Source of the DNA: Orychophragmus violaceus
Taxonomy: Eukaryota; Streptophyta; Magnoliopsida; Brassicales; Brassicaceae
DNA length: 64,000 nucleotides
Direction: 5' to 3'
Assembly (NCBI GenBank): GCA_030180135.1
Contig: CM058233.1
Span: 26,507,615 to 26,571,614, forward strand
Positions 45,205-54,084 of this stretch are shown piece by piece; the first letter of the stretch is position 1, and each line of letters starts with the position of its first letter. The notes under the pieces were generated by a model. That model saw only the letters and a program-made list of their open reading frames with translations. It searched no databases and had not been told where the DNA came from. Made by a program: the position numbers and the translations under genes.

Positions 45205-45928
45205 TGAAGGAATTTCTAGCAGTTCCTAATCCAATTAGGCAAACCTAGTCTGAATTCCAAGCCTAGGATCTAGGGTTCATGTAATTGAATCTAGGGATCT
45301 CAGAATTACCTGGTGATTAGCAGCGGAAGATAAACAAGTAATCGAGATCGCGAAGCACCTCAAACGCTGTGCCTCTACTGGTATCCACACGCACACAAAC
45401 TGAACAGAAGGGATGCTAGTGCCTTTAGAGATCAGATCTCTCAAGAGGTTTCTGTTTCTTTTCTGGTGGCTGTAAATTAGGTTAAGATTGAGTTTAGGTC
45501 GACCATATATCTTATATATGTCGACTTAAACCACAACGGAATTAACCAACGATTAAACCGAATTAATCTGGTAATCCGCGAGTCGTGTCGACCGACACAC
45601 TCTCTGTGTTGATCGACACTGTCGATCTGTGTCGACCGACACACTTATTGTGTCGATCGACACTGTCCAAAAACTTTGTATTGAATGCATATCAAATATG
45701 CATTCACCCGATCATTACATTAATGATTAACCTCATATACTACGTCCAGTTTGCTTAGGTGTGTGACCATGTAGGATCATATAACACTAGCAATGAGTTC
45801 TCAACTCACTGATCATAAGTGGCTTCTAGCAAAGCATTACGACTTCCCAGTGTCATATGATTGTCTCATCTCGACAGTACGACTTTCACTCAAGAGCAAG
45901 TACAATAGATTTCAGGACATTCCCAACA
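45205..45928 (-). mobile_element. Copia-C 5' LTR
   Basis: 724 bp, same termini. Cassettes at 45585 and 45629. The extra 5 bp is a CTTAT-like insertion in an AT run near 45510. The primer-binding site lies one base to its left. Confidence 0.92.
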
Positions 45929-46866
45929 CTCATATCATCTTTTTGAACCTCCTCCAGAGCTTTCTGCAGCTCATATATGTTATCATTATTGTATGGCGGA
46001 TTATTTTTCCTCCATCTGGATAATTCCCTTCTGCATCTTCCAATCTTATCGCAAAAACTGGTGCTCTCATTGAATTCCACACCTTCCCAGCCATGTTTTA
46101 TTGCATCCATTAGTCCATCTTTTTCCACCCAGCGTTTATCAAATCTGAATTGGTTCTGTCGCTTCTCTTGTTTATCCTCAATGGATGCCACTATCGGTCG
46201 GTGATCCGAGCCAATCATCCCCAAATATTCAACAAACGAGAACAGAAAGATTGTGTGCCAGTCTTCATTAGCTAGTGCCCTATCTAGCTTACACCTTATT
46301 AGTTGTTTTCCCCTCCGCCCTCTCCATGAAAGGGAGTCACCCACCGTCGGAAATTCTATTAACCCACAATCCCTAATCATGGTGTTAAAAGCAACGAAAG
46401 TAGAAGCGTGCCTTAGGGATCCTCCCTGCTTCTCATGATTGCCGGTAATCTCATTTTGGTCGCCTATAACGAACCATGGATTTGTCCTTACCACACCCAT
46501 CCGGGTCAATCTCTCCCATACTTGACCTCATAGTTTTTGCACTGGCTCACCGTAAACAAAAGATATTGAAACAGTTTTCCCTTGCAGGTCTGCCTCGATA
46601 TCGACAATCCGATTACTTGTATATGTAAATTTCACATTTGATGTGTCATTATAATAAAGTGCCAATCCTCCACTTGCACCCCTAGGTTCCACAGTATACA
46701 TTTTATCGTATCCAAAATGGCCCATAAACATTTGTGTAAAAGAATATGGTTGTTTTGTTTCAGCAAGAAACATAAACTCCGGTTTATTCTTGTGCACTAT
46801 CTCGCGTAAATAACTAATCGTCCATATGTTTCCTAAGCCTTGACAGTTCCAACTTAGAATCCGCAT
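45929..46866 (-). pseudogene. LINE-B ORF2, N-terminal endonuclease part
   Basis: ATG 46866 opens MRILSWNCQGLGN, the start of the apurinic endonuclease domain, with FLAETKQ, GASGGLALYYND, FVYGEP, then a TGA at 46528 and, in the same frame, WFVIGDQNEI, FPTVGDSLSWRG, RCKLDRALANEDW, SDHRPIVASI. The catalytic motifs (N, E, GDxNE, D, SDH) are legible. The stop is best explained as CGA to TGA. The frame runs to the Copia-C target duplication and continues at 39105. Confidence 0.87.
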
Positions 46867-46867
46867 C

Positions 46868-49020
46868 TTAAAATTGTGTATTGTTTATTCCCATCCGTAG
46901 CACCGCCTTAGGTGTAATCAGATCCCAAGACATTTTCCTTTGCCAATATATGTACCCTCTCCATCCATCAAACCCTCTCATGTCACGCCATACTAACCTT
47001 ACCTCTAGGCACTGCTGCCATTGATAAGCATTCATATTATCGTGTAACCTTATTCCTTGAAAATAAATAGTGGTCCAAAAACATTTTCTTATTAGAGTAC
47101 ATTGTGAGCCATAGTCACGATTATGAATGCACTCTGCCAAATTCAAAGATATATCCCACCAGTGGTAAAACCAAGAATATCTCGACCCAGCCTTGGTTCC
47201 TTGACACCATATATCTGTACTCATCAAGGTATTCGTGTTCTCCCCATTTGTATCTATCAATTCCACCATCAATCCCCTAAATAACTCACCACCTTCCATA
47301 TGTATCTTCCGATTGGTCTTTACTTTTCCTTAAATATTCTTCACCACTTTGGTATGATGCTCCCTCATATAAACAAAAAAAAAACTCCTGAATATAATAC
47401 CTTTCACAGAAACCAGTCCATGAGACCACTCCAATATCAGAGGGTGAGATTTACTTGAGCAAATATTCGTGTCTTCCATAAATCTACAAGTCTTCCAAGA
47501 ATAAAGGCGTGTATCATCTGAGATGCCAAACCAAGAACTTCTGCAAACCTGTATCATAAGACCCATAGTATGTCATTCTGTATATTCCAAAGTAAACCTT
47601 AAAGATTGTTGAGCAGCAGCTAATAACATTAATTCCCTCTTAAACATCGTTGTTAGATCCTTGCAAACGCTACCAATATTAAACCTTAATTGATACACCC
47701 ATACATCCCACCCACTAACACTCCACATTTGTTCCTTTAGTATTTCTTTCGACGTCCATCCATTTACTCTTCCATGAATTCTATCTTGAAAGAAACTAAA
47801 ACCTAGCAACTTGTGTCTTAATCCATTAGACCATGTATCCTGTTTCAATATAAAACCCTTATCAAGCCACCCTATCATTTCAAACCTGAGATTGGTAGGG
47901 ATATTGCTACTTCGACCCACCGCCCCAAAAGAATTTCCCCTCATCGCTTTTGAAATCCTTTGAGCCAAATATCTTCTGTGAGCCATAATACTCTTTTGTG
48001 TACCTGTAATCCGTGCACCCAAAAGTACATCCTCCTCCTCCCAGCCATGTTGATGCCATCTTCCTAAATCCCATTTGCGTTTCTGATGTCCTGTTAACAA
48101 CCAAGCGGTTGGCCGTAACCACCATCCACCTCGGTAAGGCCTGCTTAAGACGTTAGACCTGAGTAAAAACCAAAAAGGCAGCTGGAATACCCAACCATAA
48201 ATTGTCAAGTAGCTCATTACATAGTAAACGAAATACATCCATAACATGTCATGAGTTTCCGGTGAGTTCCTTAAACTCGTCATCATCTTCTCCCCTGTCA
48301 TTCCCATCTTCTGGTTCCCCTGTTCTCTATATAAGCCTTGCTCCCTGGCCATCATACCTGTACCAAACCTATAACAAAATTCCCAGAACATTTTCCATAC
48401 CCCCCATTGATTATGGTCAGCACGCCTATTTCTAAATGAGATCCTGCATATCTGACTTAGAACTCGTAACCCATTCTGGTCATAAGAACTAATCCATTTA
48501 TCTACTAAGACGAATCTCGGAATTAACTCCCACAATTTCCAAACTAATGCCTTAATCTTATAACCATAATTAAACATAATCACAGTAGTAGATAATGAGA
48601 ACATTTTTTTTCCATTCATATCCTAGAACAAGAAGCCTTAACGTACATTGCATATAACTAAACATGTACCTCCGTCTTGTGGCTTGCTGATCCCCAGCCA
48701 GAGACATCCATATTGATGTTAAACCCTTAAGCGAGCTCCAACATCTATTGTTATGGTTCTTATGACCATAGGTTCCATCCCACAAACCTGCTTTGCTCCC
48801 AACTAAACCATCTGACCAGTGTATTCTCTTGCCAGCAGAATCAATAGCTTTTGGACACCAAAAACCAGTACTCTTATTCATTTGAAACAAGCCAAAATAA
48901 AGGAAACAAGACCCATGCTTCTCAAAGCTTAACAGACACCAAATGAAAAACCAAAGACACAACATAACAACCACTAATTTTATTGACTCCATAGCTAGGA
49001 CTTAATTAAACTGATAAAAC
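46868..49020 (-). other. LINE-B inter-ORF spacer with Trp-rich open frames
   Basis: About 2.1 kb separate ORF1 from ORF2. The minus strand carries unusually long frames: 47573-48619 (348 codons), 46868-47299 (143), 48570-48992 (140), all rich in Trp, Gly and Arg (GGWWLRPTAWLL, WEEEDVLLGAR). One short stretch, SFFQDRIHGRVNGWTSKEIL, matches the RT-thumb sequence of LINE ORF2 (FLQDILHGRVNGWTTK in this element). I recognise no other domain. It may be a captured segment or a diverged RT-derived spacer. Confidence 0.45.
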
Positions 49021-49022
49021 CT

Positions 49023-50565
49023 TCACTCCTGAGGATCTGTAGCATTGCCCTTTCCGGCATTTGGGAAGTTGGGATCCTTGTCCTCATGCTTCTTCTGTCC
49101 CTTACTTGTCTTCGTCTCCACCTTCTGAGCAGGCTTCTTCCTTGGCGATGTCAAAGCTAAGGCCATCCTTTTCATTTCTAAACTTCCCAATAGAAGTGGA
49201 GCAACCAGAGGTTTCTTCTTTCCCCCTGTCACCCTTTGGGTCCCTATCTTCTTACCTTCATCCTTCTTCATTCCCACCTCCCCACCAGCCTCTGTCTTAC
49301 CTTTCTCTTGCCCGTCTAATGCCGCCATCCCATCTTCCTTGCTCTCTAGAGCAGATTCCTCAAAACACATCGCCTCTGCAGAGCCAGTGCCTTCCTTAGG
49401 TAGCCCTTGATCATTTATCTCTGCATCCATTAGCTCCCCTAGACAGTCATCATTCTCAATATCTCCTCCCAATTCCGCAATCCAATCACCTTCGGTCACC
49501 TGAGTTCCTTGTCCCTATGTTTCCATCTTAGTGTCCTCATCCTTGCTTTCTATATCATTAAATTTCCTAAACTCTGGGTCCTCCTCCGCAAACATCAGCT
49601 TCTGCCTAACCAATTTTGTTGGCTTCTCCAACTTCCCATCTCCCATATTAAGCTCTTTCGTACCAGCCACCTTTGCTGCTGTTCCATTTGGCGACTTTCC
49701 TGCCCGGAAAGCCTCTATCAGCAGTCTCTCTTGTTCAGATAGGACACCAATCTTTTCATCAATCTTTTCATTGACCTGCACTTTCCTCTCTGTATCTCCT
49801 TTTTTCTTGTACTCTCCTTGTGGAGCCCCTTTGTATCTCCCCGAGTGAGATGATGTACCTTCCCCTGACCTCCTGTTATATCTCGAATATCCATAACGAG
49901 GCTCCTTTCTACTTGAAACCTTCTCATAATCCTTTTCTTCTGCCTCCTTATGCTTGCCCCTGGACTGACCTTGTTCATCCTGCGCCCTTCCAGAATCCTT
50001 CCTAGTTTCCCTGTGCTCCTCCCTTTCGCCAGAAATCACTACTCCTCTGTAGCTCAGCGGACCTGGAGCATCAGAGGGGCCTTGAGGTTCCCGGTCTCTT
50101 CTCCTTCGAGGAGCCTCCTCCGGGAATCTGTTTTCCCCAAGCTGTGGGCAAGTCTCTTGGTCGTTACACAAACTATTGCATATACGGCAGAATCCATGGA
50201 GCTTCTCCTACCTGATCTGAACAACCGCCTCCTCTCCTGATTTAAACTCAACTAATGTTTAAAACACCAGTGGTTTAAAGCCATCCAGAACTACCCGAAC
50301 TCTTCCATTGTTAAGATCCACCACGTCAGTCTTTCCTATACCATCACCAATGCTAGTGAAGGTTTGATCTGCCCACCAGTGAAGGGGTACCCCCATAACC
50401 TTAACCCAGAAAGTGATTTTATGGATAAGAATCTTCTATGATTGGCTCCCACCTAACCAGAGAAACCATCCAGTGATCAAAATGAAACGGCTCCATACTC
50501 AAGACCTCGATGATATCTTCCTCCAGATCAAAGTCAAACTGGAACCGCCCCATACCTAAAAAAGG
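49023..50565 (-). pseudogene. LINE-B ORF1 (DUF4283/CCHC nucleic-acid-binding protein), broken
   Basis: From about 50565 the minus strand reads LGMGRFQFDFDLEEDIIEVL and HFDHWMVSLVRWEP, the DUF4283 domain, then (another frame) KITFWVKVMGVPLHWW, a CCHC region ending CNDQETCPQL near 50165, an Arg/Lys/Glu-rich region (49515-50171) and an acidic tail (49023-49499). Several frameshifts and a stop between the last two pieces break it. The open frame upstream of 50565 (MTNTKWINW...) is tRNA-like repeat DNA, not LINE. Confidence 0.75.
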
Positions 50566-50574
50566 TAATTGGTG

Positions 50575-51200
50575 GAAGGCTCTATTCGAACCCCCCACCT
50601 CAAACCAAATATTGTATACCCTTAACCAGTTGATCCATTTAGTGTTAGTCATTTATGATTACATAGTATTTCTATATATCTTTAACCGTTTGAAAAAAAA
50701 AAAAACATAAAACAGTAGAAGGCTCTGTTCGAACCCCCCACCTCAACTTTATATTCTTTCTCTTAAACCGATAATGCCATTTAAAGTTAGTCGTTTGTAA
50801 TTACATAGTATTTCTATATATCTTTAATCGTTTGAAAAAAAAACATAAAACGGTAGAAGGCTCTGTTTGAACCCCCCCACCTCGAACCAAATATTGTATA
50901 CCCTTAACCAGTTGATCCATTTAGTGTTAGTCATTTATGATTACATAGTATTTCTATATATCTTTAACCGTTTTAAAAAAAATAAATAAACATAAAACGG
51001 TAGAAGGCTATGTTCGAACCCCCCACCTCAACTTTATATTCTTTCTCTTAAACCGATAATTCCATTTAGAGTTAGTCGTTTATAAAATAAACGAGAGACG
51101 GTGGAAGGGTCTATAAAAATATACAAGACACGTGGAAGGGTCTATTCGAACCCCCCACCCGATCTCTATGTTCTTTCTCTTTGAACCAATAGTGCCATTT
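50575..51200 (-). repeat. Tandem array of five tRNA-like units (about 132-147 bp each)
   Basis: Units start near 50575, 50718, 50856, 51003 and 51135 (GAAGGCTCTGTTCGAACC on +). On the minus strand each has a box-A-like TGGATCAACTGG or TGGCATTATCGG, then about 45 bp on a box B GGGGGGTTCGAACAGAG. Units are separated by an A-rich run. This is the arrangement of tRNA-derived SINE heads, but here in direct tandem. A sixth, diverged unit lies at about 52768. Confidence 0.7.
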
Positions 51201-51353
51201 ACATTTACACGTTTAGAATTACATGATAATTGTATTTATTGTTATGCTATTGTTTTGATTATTAAAAAAAAAAACCTTAACATATACTAATAACGAAAAC
51301 TAAAAATATATTAAACATTACATGAAAATAAAATAGCATAATTATAAAATTGT

Positions 51354-51895
51354 TCAGTCATTATTCGGGGAATCGTTCCCGAACAAATCTCCGATGTCAG
51401 TCTCTTCCCAAAGCTCGACCATGCGGTTCCAATCCAACACCAACATCCATGACGGTCTTCCTTCTCCTCTTAGCCATTGCAGTTTCGCCCGACGCATTTT
51501 GGTCTGGAAAACACGCCTAGCGACCCGGTGGAATTCTTGCCAAACCGCGAAGATTATTTCCGGATTAAAATTAAAATAAGCCTGAAATTTAATAAGTGAA
51601 GAAATATTAATTGTAGAATTTGAAAATAATGATAAAAATATAAATTATTTACCAGGAAATCCTCGAACCATAACTCTTTAACGTTTGTCGGGACATTGTA
51701 GTAAGCCAGATAACCTCCAACAAACTGAGCCTCTATTACGTCGCTAATAACAGCGGGAATTGCAGCATTGTAACCGAACCAAATGGTCTGGTTTTGGCAG
51801 TAAGGATCCAGAACAGGAAGATGTTCTCGTCCCGGTTGAGTTAATTCCCGAATTAACCAAGAACGCCATGAAGGGGACAGAAAAACGAAATTCAT
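51354..51895 (-). CDS. Short TnpA-like paralogue 1 (156 aa, two exons)
   Basis: Exon 51653-51895 and exon 51354-51581, GT/AG in phase, stop TGA at 51354. The protein MNFVFLSPSWRSWL..., PGREHLPVLDPY, IWFGYNAAIP, GGYLAYYNVP, WFEDFL then FAVWQEFHRVARRVFQTKMR, GEGRPSWM aligns with the middle of the full-length TnpA of this element (GRELLKRLDPY, YGYPTYREIP, FSQFA, EFHLKASTHYS). The Pro-rich N-terminus and the coiled-coil/Lys tail are missing. Likely binds DNA or TnpA without the full activity; a repressor role is inference. No lesion seen. Confidence 0.72.
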
Positions 51896-51979
51896 TTTCG
51901 GTAAGTTTTTTTTTTGTAGAGAATCTTAGATTAGATGATGAAAAAAACATAGAAACGTCCGTACATATTTATACAAAAC

Positions 51980-52160
51980 TTTTCGACGGCAAAACCGACG
52001 GAATTCCGTCAGAAATTGATTTAATTACCGAAAAGACACTTATCGAAGCGTTGCATGGGGAAGAGAGGGGAGTTAATTCAGATTCTGACCGTTTAATGCA
52101 GAAAACCGACGGAATTCCGACGAAGAACCGTTAAAAAATTCCGACGGAATTCCGAGGGAA
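51980..52160. promoter_or_regulatory. CCGACGG motif cluster upstream of short TnpA 1
   Basis: CCGACGGAATTCCGTC near 51996 and several CCGACGGAATTCCGA motifs at 52105-52155, on the 5' side of the gene at 51895. Same motif as the subterminal arrays. Confidence 0.65.
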
Positions 52161-52162
52161 CA

Positions 52163-52494
52163 GGGTTTAGGGTTTCAATTAGGGTTTAGGGTTTGACATT
52201 TTTTACTGGTCACACATATATGTAACATTAAGAATGAGGTTTATAATTACACGTCTCAATTTGAAGAATATTAGGAAAATCACAAGTTAGATCATGTTCG
52301 ACAATAACTTCTTCTTAAACGTTAATGTACAATTCGAAATGTTTCGGTCCGACGTGTTTTAATTTTTTCTAATCAGACAAAACATGTCATATAGATCAGA
52401 TACTGAAGAGTAATAGTATATACTAACATTACATTGACTAGTGACGGGTTTTGCGATTCTCTTTTTCCCATTCTGAAACCCTAAACCCTAAACC
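52163..52494. mobile_element. 332-bp insertion with telomere-like inverted ends
   Basis: Left end GGGTTTAGGGTTTCAATT repeated as TTTAGGGTTTAGGG, right end the inverted AAACCCTAAACCCTAAACC. It separates two CCGACGG clusters (51980-52160 and 52495-52600) that are contiguous in the paralogous copy at 53.6-53.8 kb, so it looks inserted. No coding. Family unknown. Confidence 0.5.
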
Positions 52495-52600
52495 GTCGAA
52501 AATCCATCGGTAATTACCGACGGATTACCGTATGAAAAACAAATATCGACGGATTTCCGTCGGAATAATTATTTACCGACGGTCTTCCGTCGGAATTTAA
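52495..52600. promoter_or_regulatory. CCGACGG motif cluster
   Basis: ACCGACGGATTACCG, ATTTCCGTCGGAATAATT and ACCGACGGTCTTCCGTCGG. Probably the outer part of the short TnpA 1 promoter cluster displaced by the 332-bp insertion. Confidence 0.6.
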
Positions 52601-52622
52601 AATTAAAAAAAAACAAAATATT

Positions 52623-52715
52623 TCTCGCACCAAGCGAGGTTCGAACACGGGATGCATTGAAGGCTGGAAGGGGTTAATGACCAACTGAGCTAAGTCGTAC
52701 ACTGAACATTGAAGA
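52623..52715 (-). repeat. tRNA-like unit with A and B boxes (copy 1)
   Basis: Minus strand: TTAGCTCAGTTGGT (fits box A TRGYNNARNNGG), then about 40 bp, then GTGTTCGAACCTCGC (box B). A cloverleaf cannot be drawn cleanly, so it is a tRNA relic, not a tRNA gene. Confidence 0.6.
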
Positions 52716-53002
52716 CAGTTATTTATAAATATTCTACAAATAATGTCAGATGGAAAACATAAAATCGGGAGCGCTCGGTTCGTACCCCCCACCTAATCCT
52801 TATGTTCTTTCGCTTTAAACCAGTTGAGCCATTTAGTGTTAGTTGTTTAGGATTACATATTAATCGTATATGTAATTATGCTATTGTTTTGATATTTCTA
52901 AAAAAAAATGGAACATAACTTAGCTTAATAACGAAAATTAAAAACATAGTTTACAAACGGCAGGAAATTTTAAACATTACATGAAATTAAAAACAACATA
53001 AT

Positions 53003-53549
53003 TTAAAATCTATTGTAGTTCGGGAATTTGTTAGTAAACCAATCTCCGGCGTCTGTCTCCTGCCATTGGTTCACCATCAAGTTCCAAGACCTCGCATGAA
53101 TCCAAGCAGGTCTTCCTTCTCCTCTTTCCCAACGTAGCTTCAACCGCCGCATTTTTGTCTGGAAAACCCGCCTAGCAGTCCAGTGGAATTTCCGCCAGAC
53201 GATGAACAAATTGTCCGCGGAGCAGGTGAAGTATTCCTGTAATTTTATAAAAACTTAATTCTAAATACATTATAATAATTTCTAAGAATAACACATTACT
53301 TACGAGAAAATCACTGAACCACGCTTCCTTGAAGGACGTCGGGAGTTGGTAGTAAGTCAGATAGCCGCCAGACCAACGTGTCTGAATGATCTCACTGGTC
53401 ACGGATATAATAACCGTGTTGTATCCGAACCAAATCGCCCGGTGAGCCTGCCGGGTTGGGTCAAGATTAGGAAGATGTCTCCGACCCGGCATTCCAAGCT
53501 GTCGTATTGCAGATTCACGGGCTTCGGGAGAGAAATAAACGAAATCCAT
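53003..53549 (-). CDS. Short TnpA-like paralogue 2 (159 aa, two exons)
   Basis: Exon 53304-53549 and exon 53003-53236, in phase, stop at 53003. Starts MDFVYFSPEARESAIRQLG (chosen because it aligns with paralogue 1; an upstream in-frame ATG exists at 53594). Conserved blocks: PGRRHLPNLDPT, IWFGYNTVII, GGYLTYYQLP, WFSDFL, EYFTCSADNLFIVWRKFHW, RRVFQTKMRRLKLRW, GEGRPAWIHARSWN. It is the Transposase_24 core only. Together with paralogue 1 it forms a duplicated unit of about 1.6 kb (51.13-52.16 against 52.77-53.80 kb). Confidence 0.72.
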
Positions 53550-53619
53550 TTGGTAAGTTGTTGTATTTATGATTTGAATGAAAAACTCAGGCAATGGACG
53601 TCTATATATACAAAATTTT

Positions 53620-53800
53620 CCGACGGTAAAACCGACGGAATTTCTAATTCCGTTGGAAATCGAGTTAATTCAGAAAAGACATTTACCAGAACGTCGCATA
53701 GGTAAGAGTAGAGAGTTACTGCGCGTTTTGACCGAAGGTATTTCCGATGATAAACCGACGATAAACCGACGATAAACCGACGGTTATCCGTCGGAAATTA
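53620..53800. promoter_or_regulatory. CCGACGG motif cluster upstream of short TnpA 2
   Basis: TTCCGACGGTAAAACCGACGG near 53620, then a run of ACCGACGATAAACCGACG units at 53750-53790 ending CCGTCGGAA. Adjacent to the tRNA-like unit at 53826. Confidence 0.65.
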
Positions 53801-53825
53801 AAATTATAATAAACAAAATTTAAAT

Positions 53826-53912
53826 TTGCACCAAGCGAGGTTCGAACACGGGAGATGACTGAAGAGCTAGAAGTGTTTACGGACCAGTTGAGCTAAGAAG
53901 TACAATGTACTT
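53826..53912 (-). repeat. tRNA-like unit with A and B boxes (copy 2)
   Basis: Minus strand TTAGCTCAACTGGT then GTGTTCGAACCTCGCTTGG. Same family and same relative position (upstream of a short TnpA gene) as the unit at 52623-52715. Confidence 0.6.
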
Positions 53913-54084
53913 TTGATATAATTGGCCTTATATAAACATTCTTATTAAAATAATCATAAAAAACAATTTATCAATTAATCAACATAATACGTTAATATTC
54001 CTTAAAAACTATTATAGATGCTTAAAGCATAACATATTTTATTTATTTTAAAACAATCATTAATATTAAATTAATAATATATTT

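Larger units (their letters stand above)
39106..45928 (-). mobile_element. Copia-C: Ty1/Copia element with both LTRs, defective, 6,823 bp
   Basis: Minus-strand Copia with LTRs at 39106-39824 and 45205-45928, primer-binding site 45191-45203, polypurine tract 39825-39840, gag 43478-44104, integrase about 41835-42790 and RT 40626-41311. It has 5-bp target duplications. The LTRs differ by nine substitutions and one 5-bp indel by my count (about 1.25 percent), so insertion is fairly recent. Coding capacity is nevertheless lost (YVDN for YVDD, Tyr for His in the gag knuckle, frameshifts), so it was mobilised in trans. Confidence 0.93.
35954..50565 (-). mobile_element. LINE-B: 5'-truncated L1-like LINE in CACTA-1, split by Copia-C
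   Basis: Minus strand. Poly(A) appears as a T run at 35954-35962, preceded (in sense) by TTGTTGAC exactly as in LINE-A. ORF2 C-terminal part lies at 36084-39105, Copia-C at 39106-45928, ORF2 N-terminal part at 45929-46866, an unusual 2.1-kb spacer at 46868-49020, and ORF1 at 49023 to about 50565, where the LINE is truncated against tRNA-like repeats. I found no target-site duplication around the LINE. Confidence 0.85.

Noticed and set aside
48202..49848. Plus-strand frames opposite LINE-B ORF1 and the spacer
   Set aside because: Ser/Pro-rich shadows of the minus-strand coding bias.
50556..50652. LINE ORF1 start at the MTNTKWINW frame
   Set aside because: This stretch is the first tRNA-like unit; LINE homology begins only at about 50565, so the LINE is 5'-truncated.
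52623..52715. Functional tRNA gene
   Set aside because: A and B boxes fit, but no consistent acceptor or T stem can be drawn, and the unit is repeated in a transposon.
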